Shown here piece by piece: positions 40,781-48,157 of a stretch of DNA of 48,157 bases. Position 1 is the first letter of the stretch, and every line of letters starts with the position of its first letter. A program made the position numbers and the translations under genes. The notes beneath the pieces were generated by a model. It searched no databases and was not told the origin of the DNA. It worked only from the letters and a program-made list of their open reading frames with translations. The stretch lies in contig JAKAHZ010000010.1 in the NCBI GenBank assembly GCA_021814615.1, forward strand, positions 1 through 48,157, read 5' to 3'. This stretch comes from Nitrospirota bacterium (GTDB lineage: Bacteria; Nitrospirota; UBA9217).

Positions 40781-43096
40781 TTACTTGAACTCGATATCAT
40801 CCACCCAGACTGCATCCGCGCCGGTCACCGTGCCGTTATCCTTCTTATAGCACCACTTGTAGACCGTGGAGGAAACTCCCGCGAGCGACGGCGTGCTGAA
40901 CCAGGCCCTGCGCCAGGCGACCGGATCGTACCAATAGTGATAGGCGCTGCCGTTGATGTAGAACTCCAGCGCGTTCATCGAGGCCGCGTCCTGCTTGAGA
41001 CTGAAGAGAACCTCGGCCGTCCCGGTCCTTGTGTACTCAAAGCAGGTTGACTGCCCGACGGAGATCGATCCGGATTTCATGCTGGAACCCGTCCCCGGCG
41101 ATGCCCCGCCGTTGTTGGCCGCGTCGATGCCCCACTTGGTGAATTGGTTCCCCGGATAGGTCAGAACGAAAGAGGCCGGAAGGAGCCCGTCCTGGAACGA
41201 GAAACATTCGGCAGCGCCGCCGCCGCAACCGGAAGCAGGATCAAGGGGCGCCACCGTGACGGCATAAGAACTGGAGATATTGCCTGACGTATTGCTTTCG
41301 ACGGCGAGGTAGTAGGCGGTGTTCGCGTTCAGCACGCCGTAGGAGGACTGCGTCGTCGAGCAGATCTTATCTGCCGTGCCGGTTCCCATCAGGCACACGG
41401 GGCTGATATCCGTTGTGAAGACCGCGTCGGAATACAGCCGCCACCCGAGACTCGTCTGCATGTTCGTGAGGCTGATCCGGTACGTCATGGCCGAGGATCC
41501 GGTGGTGAACTTGTAATAGCTCGTTGCGTATTTGACGACGTAGCCGTTGTGCGCTGCACCCGGGGTCAGGGGATAGGGATAGTTCTTCGATCCCTCGTTC
41601 CCTCCGCCGGCAGCCGCCTGGAGCGTAAAGGAACTTGCCGCTGCCTCGGCATTCGAGACCTTGAGGTAATAGGTCGTGTTCGGATCGAGGTTGGCGGTGG
41701 CGCAGGTCTCGTCGCCCGCACCTGCGGTCGTCACCGTGTCGCAGGAGCCGAGGCTGGTAGTGAATCCTGCGTCGGAATACACCGTCCAGCTTAGGTTCGT
41801 CTGCGTATTCGTGAGGCTTACGGTATAGGAGCCGCCGACCCCGGTGTCCGCCGTGGTGAAGGCATAATAGCTGGAGCTCTTCCCGTCGACAGAGGCGGCC
41901 GTGGCCTGGCCAACGGTCAGCGCGACCGGCCCGGCAGGAGATCCCTCGCTGCCGCCCGGGATCACGACGATACTGTAGGTGCTGGACTGGCCGCCGCTGA
42001 TTGCTGTCGCGTTCATCACCTTCACATAATAGGCGGTCGCCGGTCCCAGGCCGGAGGCAAGGCACTGCGCTGACGAGTAGCAGGTTGCCACCTCGGACCC
42101 ATAGGAAAAGGCAGGATCGGAATAGACAAGGATGGTCAGCGTTGCCGTGGGCGTCACATTGCTCACCGCAATAGTATAAGACGACGTGGCGTTCGCATTC
42201 GTGGTGAACCTGTAGTAGCTCGTTCCTCCGTTTTCGATGCCGCCCACGTGACTCGTTCCGACGGTGAGATGCACGGGGCCGCTCACCGAGCCTTCGCTCG
42301 CTCCGGGCGACACGGTTATGGTGAAGAATCCGTCCTTATACCCCTGTTCCTCGACAAGCAGATAGTAGGACTGGCCGTTAACCAGGTTCGGGGTCGCGCA
42401 GATCTCGTCCCCTGCGTAGGAGGTGGTGTCGCAGGAGAAAACCACATAGGCAGTATAGCTTGCGTTGGAATAGAGCGACCATCTCAGGTCCTGGTGCGTA
42501 TCGGTCAGGCCGATGATGAACGAACCGTCCCGGTCGGCAACAAAGGAATAATAGCCTTTGCCGTCGCTCGATATGGTCGCATTGTGGGGCGTGCCGACGG
42601 TGAGCAGCACAGGGCTCCCGATGTTTCCCTCGTTCCCGCCTCCCGCAGTGACCGTTACCGTGTAGAAGCTCCCCGAGCCGGTGCTGTAATTGTTCACCAT
42701 GAGATAGTAGGCGGTCCCGCCGGTCAGGTCCGCGAAAGCAGCCAAGGTTGGGGAAGAATAACTGCTGCAGGATTTAACGGCGTTCTTGAAACCGGCATCT
42801 GAAAACAGGACCCAGCTGAGCGAGGTCGTGGCGCCGGTGACGGTGATCGTATAGAATCCGCTGGATGACGGAGTGAAGGAATAGTAGCTCACGCCTCCCA
42901 CGCCGATGCTCCCTGATGAGGGGGTCCCTACGGTGAGAGCAGCCGGGTTTGAACTAGAGCCGTCGCCGCTTCCCACGGGTATGGTCGAGGTATCGCCGCC
43001 TGATGATGCGCCTCCGCCTCCACCGCCGCACGACGTGAGCAGGAACGATAATGCCAAGATCAGTAAAACAGGCCAGAGTACGCGCAAATCCTTCAT
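40781..43096 (-). CDS. Lipoprotein with five PPC-like repeats and a C-terminal jelly-roll-like domain
   Basis: The 771-residue protein has a lipoprotein signal (MKDLRVLWPVLLILALSFLLTSC, C23 lipidated) and a glycine-rich stretch. Five ~125-residue repeats follow, each with a G-x-P-V-x-LTVGT start, SYYxFTT, a W-x-LYSDAxF strand and an AxxYYLxVxN strand. These resemble pre-peptidase C-terminal (PPC) domains. The end (CFSFQDGLLPASFVLTYPGN to VWVDDIEFK) looks like a carbohydrate-binding or MAM-type beta sandwich. No protease or other catalytic domain is attached, so a surface adhesion or binding role is inferred. AGGAGG precedes the ATG. Confidence 0.85.
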   Translation of the reverse strand: MKDLRVLWPVLLILALSFLLTSCGGGGGGASSGGDTSTIPVGSGDGSSSNPAALTVGTPSSGSIGVGGVSYYSFTPSSSGFYTITVTGATTSLSWVLFSDAGFKNAVKSCSSYSSPTLAAFADLTGGTAYYLMVNNYSTGSGSFYTVTVTAGGGNEGNIGSPVLLTVGTPHNATISSDGKGYYSFVADRDGSFIIGLTDTHQDLRWSLYSNASYTAYVVFSCDTTSYAGDEICATPNLVNGQSYYLLVEEQGYKDGFFTITVSPGASEGSVSGPVHLTVGTSHVGGIENGGTSYYRFTTNANATSSYTIAVSNVTPTATLTILVYSDPAFSYGSEVATCYSSAQCLASGLGPATAYYVKVMNATAISGGQSSTYSIVVIPGGSEGSPAGPVALTVGQATAASVDGKSSSYYAFTTADTGVGGSYTVSLTNTQTNLSWTVYSDAGFTTSLGSCDTVTTAGAGDETCATANLDPNTTYYLKVSNAEAAASSFTLQAAAGGGNEGSKNYPYPLTPGAAHNGYVVKYATSYYKFTTGSSAMTYRISLTNMQTSLGWRLYSDAVFTTDISPVCLMGTGTADKICSTTQSSYGVLNANTAYYLAVESNTSGNISSSYAVTVAPLDPASGCGGGAAECFSFQDGLLPASFVLTYPGNQFTKWGIDAANNGGASPGTGSSMKSGSISVGQSTCFEYTRTGTAEVLFSLKQDAASMNALEFYINGSAYHYWYDPVAWRRAWFSTPSLAGVSSTVYKWCYKKDNGTVTGADAVWVDDIEFK

Positions 43097-43190
43097 GAGC
43101 TAGCCTCCTGTTTTGTAAATCTAAAGTATTGCCCCGCGAGTCTACTCTCTCTGTTCAAGGAAGTCAACATGGCGGATAGAACATGAAAAA

Positions 43191-43272
43191 GAAAAGGCCG
43201 GAGATTGCCCTCCGGCCGTGATCGTTCGCTGTGCAACGCAACGGATTGCAACAAAGTCCCCTAGGTTGTCCT
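43191..43272 (-). repeat. GGCCGG hairpin repeat, subfamily A copy 2
   Basis: The stem GGCCGGAG (43196-43203) / CTCCGGCC (43210-43217) is followed by GTGATCGTTC, TGTGCAACGCAAC, GGATTGCAACAA and CCTAGGT. The conserved part begins right after the DUF3108 stop codon (43273) and on the minus strand ends in CCTTTTCTTTTTC, so it serves as that gene's 3' end. Confidence 0.8.
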
Positions 43273-44172
43273 CTACTGCACGATCCTGCGGGTCCCCGGC
43301 CTCATGTCGGCGAGTTCGAACACGAAGGACCCTACTTTGATCTTGGTCTTCATCAGCACCGGGACCTTCCTGTCGTCGTCGGTGAGCCACAGCAAGATCT
43401 CCCCTTTTTTCGTATCAGTCCCCTTCTCCCGGGAAGAGGCGCTGATCTTGACCGCATCGAAGTCCCCGGCAGCGGTCTTGATCATCTCCCGGGCCAGGAC
43501 CAGGAACTGCATGGTCCAGGTCTTGCCGCTGTCCAGCACATCGATCTCCAGCTGCTTGCCGATCAATAGGTCGCCCCTGGTCCGGAGCGCATAGAGCATC
43601 GACAGGCCGTCGTAGACCGGATCGGGAATGCCCACAGTCCTGGGCGGATCTTCATTCAGCCGGTAGACCGCCGTCCGTGCCGCGTGGTCGAACTCCGTCA
43701 CGCGAAGCCGCTTCCTCTTGCCGTAGCTTTCCCGGAGGCTGTAGGAGAGGCTTTGCATGCGCAGGGGGTCGAAGACGCTCTGGACCGTATCGTTCACCGG
43801 AAAGACCTTGTCAATCGCGCCCGTGGTCCGGCCCTGCACCACGAACTTGAGGACCTCCCGGCCGCCGGGCAGTTCTTCCCTCTCCACCGTCATGGTCACG
43901 GTCCCTGCCGAGACCATCTTCGACCAGCTGGCAACGTAGGTCAGGACCTCTCCGGGATGGAACGCCCGGATGCCTGTTGGCGGCAGGGCAAGCGTTGGCG
44001 GGGTCGCAGACGGGGGCGAGGCGATCGTCGGGATCCCGGACGGCTTGGGAGAAATGGTCGTTTCCGACGCGCCGGACAGCGGGAAGGCAAGCAGCAGCCC
44101 GAAGGCGAGCATGCAGGACGCCGCGGCCGACAGAAAGAGACGGCGGGATGCTGTTTTCTCAGAGAGCGTCAT
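43273..44172 (-). CDS. DUF3108 family exported protein
   Basis: The 299-residue product has an N-terminal basic region and hydrophobic leader (RRLFLSAAASCMLAFGLLLAFPLSGAS), a proline-rich linker and then a DUF3108 domain: FHPGEVLTYVASWSKMVSAGTVTM, FDPLRMQSLSYSLRESYGKRKRLRVTEFD, PDPVYDGLSMLYALRT and GEILLWLTDDDRKVPVLMKTKIKVGSFVFEL. DUF3108 proteins are periplasmic or outer-membrane-linked with unknown function. The ATG at 44172 is chosen; a TTG fourteen codons earlier is less likely. Confidence 0.85.
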   Translation of the reverse strand: MTLSEKTASRRLFLSAAASCMLAFGLLLAFPLSGASETTISPKPSGIPTIASPPSATPPTLALPPTGIRAFHPGEVLTYVASWSKMVSAGTVTMTVEREELPGGREVLKFVVQGRTTGAIDKVFPVNDTVQSVFDPLRMQSLSYSLRESYGKRKRLRVTEFDHAARTAVYRLNEDPPRTVGIPDPVYDGLSMLYALRTRGDLLIGKQLEIDVLDSGKTWTMQFLVLAREMIKTAAGDFDAVKISASSREKGTDTKKGEILLWLTDDDRKVPVLMKTKIKVGSFVFELADMRPGTRRIVQ

Positions 44173-44327
44173 AGGACCCGCGAGCGGAGCGCGTTCCGGT
44201 AGCGCAAAAAGCAAGGACCGGAATTGAAGATCATCATGGTAGGTATATTATAAATTACTCTCCGTTCTTCGCACAATAGAGGATCAGCGGCGGCCTGCAC
44301 GGTTGCGTTCGCCATGAGACTGGGAAA

Positions 44328-44400
44328 AGAAAAGGCCGGCGAGATTCTTCTCTCCGGCCTTGTCGTTCGTGCGCAATAGGTGCAACAACGTCCCTTTATA
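44328..44400 (-). repeat. GGCCGG hairpin repeat, subfamily A copy 3
   Basis: GGCCGG (44334-44339) / CCGGCC (44354-44359) with inner GAGA/TCTC is followed by TTGTCGTTCGTGCGCAA and GTGCAACAACGTCCC. The blocks match copies at 39369 and 43196 but lack CCTAGGT. On the minus strand it lies directly after the AT-rich giant gene and ends in CCTTTTCTTTTCC. Confidence 0.75.
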
Positions 44401-44466
44401 TTTCCGTTCTGATGTCAATCAGCTCAGTTGGAATGCAGCATAGAAACGACGTCCCCAGGGTGTTCG

Positions 44467-47400
44467 CTACGATGTCTTGTGACGGTGCTTCCTTTTTTTC
44501 TTACTCTTCTTTAAGCTATTAGGACTGACAATGCTAGACGAGCAATCAAGAATTATAACTTCAATGAGAACCCGATCATCTTCTGGAATAACCGTCAGAA
44601 GCGCATTCTGCAATTCAGAAGGTGTAACTGGTTGACTTATGCCCATTGGCGGTTTCCGAATATTCTTTTCTTTCGTTCCGAACCAAAATACAAGATAGAT
44701 CCCACGGCCCTGAGTACCTGGATCTCGGACATATAATTTCTGAAGTTGTTCAACTGGAGCAGTCCACAGGTCGGGGTGATAGTGCCGTTTGATTTCAATT
44801 GGAACATTCATTGAACCAAACAGCGCTTTAATATCGGCCCTTTTATCCTGGGCGTAATGACCTTCTGGCTCGGCATTGACTCCTACGCGAGATAATCTAG
44901 GTCGAATTATCTCCAAGAGTCGATCACGACAATCATTTTCCGGCCGGGGTTTTGTTGGTTTATCGTGCGGATCAACGTTCCAAAAAGCCTTATAGCCATC
45001 AGTAGGTCCGTGACGCAGTTCTTCACTTATTGCATTCAAATGATCAACTAATAATGCTTGAAGATCTGCTGAGTTAGAAGGTTGACCGCCCTGTAATGTC
45101 GAAATAACTTTCGCAACCGTGGGGAACTGAAATTCTGTTTCACGTCGTTGCTGCATTTGAGATGCGCGTGCCCGCGCTATAGACTCTTTCCATGACGATA
45201 ATGCTGGATTGTTATAAAGTTCGTTCAAGGTATTGACAGCCGCTTGGCTTATATCATTGCCTAACACAGTCAATAGGCCATCTATAGACCGCGATCGCTC
45301 TTCCTCAGCATTGATATCACGCACCCATTCACTTTCATTGCCCCGATAATGTGGGAAAACACTACCTGCAATGGATATCGGCAATGTAAGATCCAATGGC
45401 CTTTTCTTTAGCCTTTCTAAACCAATTTGCGAAATATAATTGAGAAAATGTGCTGCCTTATCTTTATTTCTATTCACATATTTCGCAAGCTTCTTCTTAA
45501 ATTTATCAGCGTTTAATAAATAACCTGTGGCAAGCCAGTAAATTCGCTGCACGCCGCTAACGAGGCCAGCCCTTGAAAGGACATCATCAACAAGCTTGAG
45601 CAGTAAGCTCTGATCAACGTGGTTGAGCGCCACTCTCATCAGATGTCTAAGATTTTGTTCAGTGCAACATGGATATTCACTCAGCAATAAGGGCGAGAGA
45701 AGTCTTCCAACATCTTTCATTTTATCGTCGTGTGCAAGACTGTAGAGCCCAGGGATATCCGCTGCGTCTTTTGCAAAATGCGGTTTCCAGAAAGCCCCCA
45801 AAGCTTCTACAGCGAGAGCGGGCCGTTCGACCATAATGCGAGTAACCCATTCTCTTTCTCCGCCAGTTGAGCTTGCATAATGATACGCAATTGCGGACCG
45901 CAATATTTCATCTGCCAAAGTCAATAGATCGTCTATCGAATTACTGGCAAATAAATCCATTGCTGCAAGAATTACGATGCCATAGGTGTAATGACGCGAT
46001 GAATCCGCGTGAAGCTCTCCAATTTGACTCGGTGTATATACGGGCTTCTTCCTGACAATGTAGCCAAAGCCCTCCTTAGCAGCACTAGCAAGCTCATCAC
46101 CCACAAAAGCTATTAGCCGGGCCTCAGGCGGCAGATCACGGTCAATCTCTACATATCTACCGAAATATATATTGGCCAGAAAAACTAAGGAACTTATATC
46201 CTCTCCTGATCGAATATCGTCCATTTTCGTCTTTATGTTTTCAATAAGTGTGGCTCGTTTTTCAAGCCGTTGACGCTCATCCTCTATGTGTTGTATCTGG
46301 TGTTCTATATGGTCAGTACTTAATCGTGCGATAAGTAGCGATTCTGATAAATTGCGAAATTGAGGATGTCTGTCCACGAAAGCATGTATCTCTTCAACCG
46401 CTTGGGTAACGTCTTGATCACTCCGATAATTTATTCGGATAGCCTTCTTTAACAGGAATTCCGCTTTTAGAGAATTTGATTCAATTGCCGCTTGTTCCAG
46501 CATCCGTCGCGTAATATCTTCCGGATACTTCACACCTGTTAAAGCGTACGAGAACCTATATTCCTCATGTTCCACTCTTTCTGGAGGGGAGACCATAATG
46601 AGATTAAAAAACAGTTGAGCAACTATCGTCGGCCTCGTCTTTAGCCAATCGATTACTTCTTGTGATTTCTCACGTTCGATCAGTATTTCCCCATATTCAC
46701 CAGCTATTAACATTATCCAGGTATAGAGACGATTGACCGATACTGCTTCTCCATGATCGGCCAAGCCGGCTACTAGAAGATCGCCAACAAATCTTTTGCA
46801 CGAATAACATTCCTCAGATGATCGCAGAAAGTTTGCCCCTACTACCGCGTCAAGAAGCACTGGTATCTGTTGTAAATCAGTTTTCTTAACCAAATAGGTA
46901 TCAAGAAATCTGTTGTAGTCGCTATATATGTTTGAATGCTCAGGAATCAGATAATCAACTATCTGTGGCACGCCAATTACCAAAGGATAAAGGGTGTGCA
47001 GTAAGTTCCCCAGCAAACCATTATCATCATCCTTGACGCGACCATTATTAATATCGTTAAGAAGTTGTTCAAGGTCCTTCATGCGGTCTGGGCATGCATG
47101 TATAAATGCCCGAAGTCCATTAACTCGAAGATAGTCGCGCCGTGTCTTATCACGAACAACATTAAGCAATAAATCTCCAAGTCGCGGTAGCGGCGTTCCA
47201 TAGCGGATTGCATCTAAAACACAACTCACAGCAACCGGATGTTGAGATGAATCTTCGATTATTTTTCTAAAGGCAAGTTCCATATCCTCTGAAGCAAGCC
47301 CTCCGAGTGGGCGCGAAGCCCAATTTTCTGCCGACCGGAACCAAGGATTTCTCTGTGCAAGATCAACGAGGTTCTTTATGACCAACTTTTTAGCAGATAG

Positions 47401-48157
47401 TGATAGCTGCGCGGGATCGCCATATAGCACGACACCGAATGGGTCTCGCGGTATTAAGGATTCAACATGCTCCGGACACTGGCATGCAAGCCACGCAAAA
47501 AGCCCTCTGAGATCGGATAAAGTACCACCATCATTTCCAGTAACCAGTGCTATTACACGCCCAATTGGCAGCCCTTCGCGAATGCGGGTTACGAGATATC
47601 GAGCAGCCACGAACTCTGCTATAGTTCTATGCGTCGGCACAACCCTTTCAAAACCGTCAGCACGAAATATCCTACGACGCGCAGCCAAGCTCAATTCATC
47701 TTGTTTGCCTGGTAACTCACCTATAAATGGAAAACTCTGATCAGCACTCTTTTCTGTTAGTGCAAACCCCTCAGATCCACCACATAAGATAACAGCACTT
47801 AAATAGCCAGCTGCGCTTAGCATCATATCTATATTTACATCAGCCGGCAGAGCCCTATTATGCTCTTCTCTCTCTTTTACTAATATTCGACATGCGCTCT
47901 CGTAAAGCTCCAATCGAGTATGAGGCCAGTCCCCTGTATGAACAACCGTCATAATGAGATCCAGAGTCTGAGGATTCGTTAACAGCTCATAAATACCACG
48001 ACGTCTTGCCTCCTTGACAAATAATCGCGCATCTGAAACCTTATCATATGCAATTGTGAGTATGTCTTGCTCTGAAAGGGGTTCAAGGGACAAAGCGATT
48101 ACAGACTTGTCCTGCGAAACCAGTTTTAGCCTTTCTATATCCGATGATCCAGATCGG
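44467..48157 (-). CDS. Giant NACHT/STAND-like protein with C-terminal PD-(D/E)XK nuclease (5' end outside window)
   Basis: The frame is open to the right edge, giving at least 1230 residues; the true start is beyond the window. The first visible residues carry ELLTNPQTLDLIMTV, a TRLELYESAC segment and HRTIAEFVAARYL, typical of the helical part after a NACHT/AAA-like NTPase core. A ~750-residue alpha-helical region follows, then a nuclease-like end with RADIKALFGSMN, VPIEIKR and QLQKLYV (D codon 44833-44835, E 44794-44796, K 44788-44790, QxxxY 44731-44748). This fits an effector of PD-(D/E)XK type. A lysine/arginine-rich tail ends it. GC content is visibly lower than in all neighbours, suggesting horizontal acquisition. 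The likely role is anti-phage defence. Confidence 0.75.
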   Translation of the reverse strand, partial: RSGSSDIERLKLVSQDKSVIALSLEPLSEQDILTIAYDKVSDARLFVKEARRRGIYELLTNPQTLDLIMTVVHTGDWPHTRLELYESACRILVKEREEHNRALPADVNIDMMLSAAGYLSAVILCGGSEGFALTEKSADQSFPFIGELPGKQDELSLAARRRIFRADGFERVVPTHRTIAEFVAARYLVTRIREGLPIGRVIALVTGNDGGTLSDLRGLFAWLACQCPEHVESLIPRDPFGVVLYGDPAQLSLSAKKLVIKNLVDLAQRNPWFRSAENWASRPLGGLASEDMELAFRKIIEDSSQHPVAVSCVLDAIRYGTPLPRLGDLLLNVVRDKTRRDYLRVNGLRAFIHACPDRMKDLEQLLNDINNGRVKDDDNGLLGNLLHTLYPLVIGVPQIVDYLIPEHSNIYSDYNRFLDTYLVKKTDLQQIPVLLDAVVGANFLRSSEECYSCKRFVGDLLVAGLADHGEAVSVNRLYTWIMLIAGEYGEILIEREKSQEVIDWLKTRPTIVAQLFFNLIMVSPPERVEHEEYRFSYALTGVKYPEDITRRMLEQAAIESNSLKAEFLLKKAIRINYRSDQDVTQAVEEIHAFVDRHPQFRNLSESLLIARLSTDHIEHQIQHIEDERQRLEKRATLIENIKTKMDDIRSGEDISSLVFLANIYFGRYVEIDRDLPPEARLIAFVGDELASAAKEGFGYIVRKKPVYTPSQIGELHADSSRHYTYGIVILAAMDLFASNSIDDLLTLADEILRSAIAYHYASSTGGEREWVTRIMVERPALAVEALGAFWKPHFAKDAADIPGLYSLAHDDKMKDVGRLLSPLLLSEYPCCTEQNLRHLMRVALNHVDQSLLLKLVDDVLSRAGLVSGVQRIYWLATGYLLNADKFKKKLAKYVNRNKDKAAHFLNYISQIGLERLKKRPLDLTLPISIAGSVFPHYRGNESEWVRDINAEEERSRSIDGLLTVLGNDISQAAVNTLNELYNNPALSSWKESIARARASQMQQRRETEFQFPTVAKVISTLQGGQPSNSADLQALLVDHLNAISEELRHGPTDGYKAFWNVDPHDKPTKPRPENDCRDRLLEIIRPRLSRVGVNAEPEGHYAQDKRADIKALFGSMNVPIEIKRHYHPDLWTAPVEQLQKLYVRDPGTQGRGIYLVFWFGTKEKNIRKPPMGISQPVTPSELQNALLTVIPEDDRVLIEVIILDCSSSIVSPNSLKKSKKKRKHRHKTS

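Noticed and set aside
37466-44400. CRISPR array formed by the repeated GGCCGG elements
   Set aside because: The copies are kilobases apart, sit at gene 3' ends and have no regular spacers; no cas genes are present.
1-48157. tRNA, rRNA or complete insertion sequences
   Set aside because: No cloverleaf-like GTTCRANNC blocks, rRNA segments, transposase genes or terminal inverted repeats were noticed on either strand.

Overview
The window is chromosomal DNA of a GC-rich (by eye about 60 %) Gram-negative bacterium. It has signal peptides, a lipoprotein, periplasmic haem proteins, a PilT motor, an AsmA-like DUF748 protein and very many hybrid sensor kinases. Gene style (DUF4388, FIST, PAS-rich hybrid kinases, TusA/DsrE pairs, di-haem peroxidase) resembles Desulfobacterota or Nitrospirota. 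That placement is an inference; there is no rRNA or marker gene to settle it.

Layout. 1-2.6 kb: edge of a FabZ-like hotdog gene, a cNMP/CBS/DUF294 regulator and a single-domain response regulator. 2.8-7.4 kb: a small exported protein, then a FIST sensor protein coupled to a hybrid kinase that carries two near-identical PAS domains. 7.6-11.3 kb: a GAF/HD-GYP c-di-GMP phosphodiesterase, a DUF488 protein, a RibD-C/DHFR-like reductase and a membrane b/c-type cytochrome. 11.4-14.8 kb: TusA, a DsrE-like protein and a GAF-PAS-PAS hybrid kinase in one tight minus-strand operon. 15.0-18.8 kb: an orphan 172-aa protein, a DUF4388 signalling protein and PilT. 19.0-25.3 kb: a PhnD-like binding protein translationally coupled to a hybrid kinase, a pseudo-receiver-PilZ protein and a diguanylate cyclase with an intact I-site. 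25.4-31.8 kb: a HigBA-like toxin-antitoxin pair, a Cys-rich small ORF, an AcpH-like protein, a second DsrE-like protein, an exported protein, an SDR, an FMN reductase and a second DHFR-like reductase. 31.8-37.4 kb: DUF748, MscS, a cysteine-cluster protein and a VapBC-like pair with a visible operator. 37.5-44.2 kb: an antitoxin remnant, a di-haem cytochrome c peroxidase, a cytochrome c, a five-repeat PPC lipoprotein and a DUF3108 protein. 44.4-48.157 kb: a markedly AT-richer, incomplete giant gene.

Functional themes. One theme is c-di-GMP and surface behaviour: HD-GYP eraser, GGDEF writer, PilZ reader, PilT motor and DUF4388. A second is sensing coupled to small ligand or carrier proteins: FIST, PhnD-like and TusA/DsrE genes each sit directly upstream of a kinase. 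A third is sulfur and redox chemistry. A fourth is defence and stress modules: two TA pairs, one TA remnant and the terminal STAND-like protein.

The most notable items are two. The first is the right-edge protein, with NACHT-type downstream motifs, a long helical region and a C-terminal PD-(D/E)XK nuclease motif; it is probably an anti-phage STAND NTPase whose ATPase core lies outside the window. The second is a dispersed family of nearly identical GGCCGG hairpin terminators, some of which share conserved sequence well beyond the hairpin.
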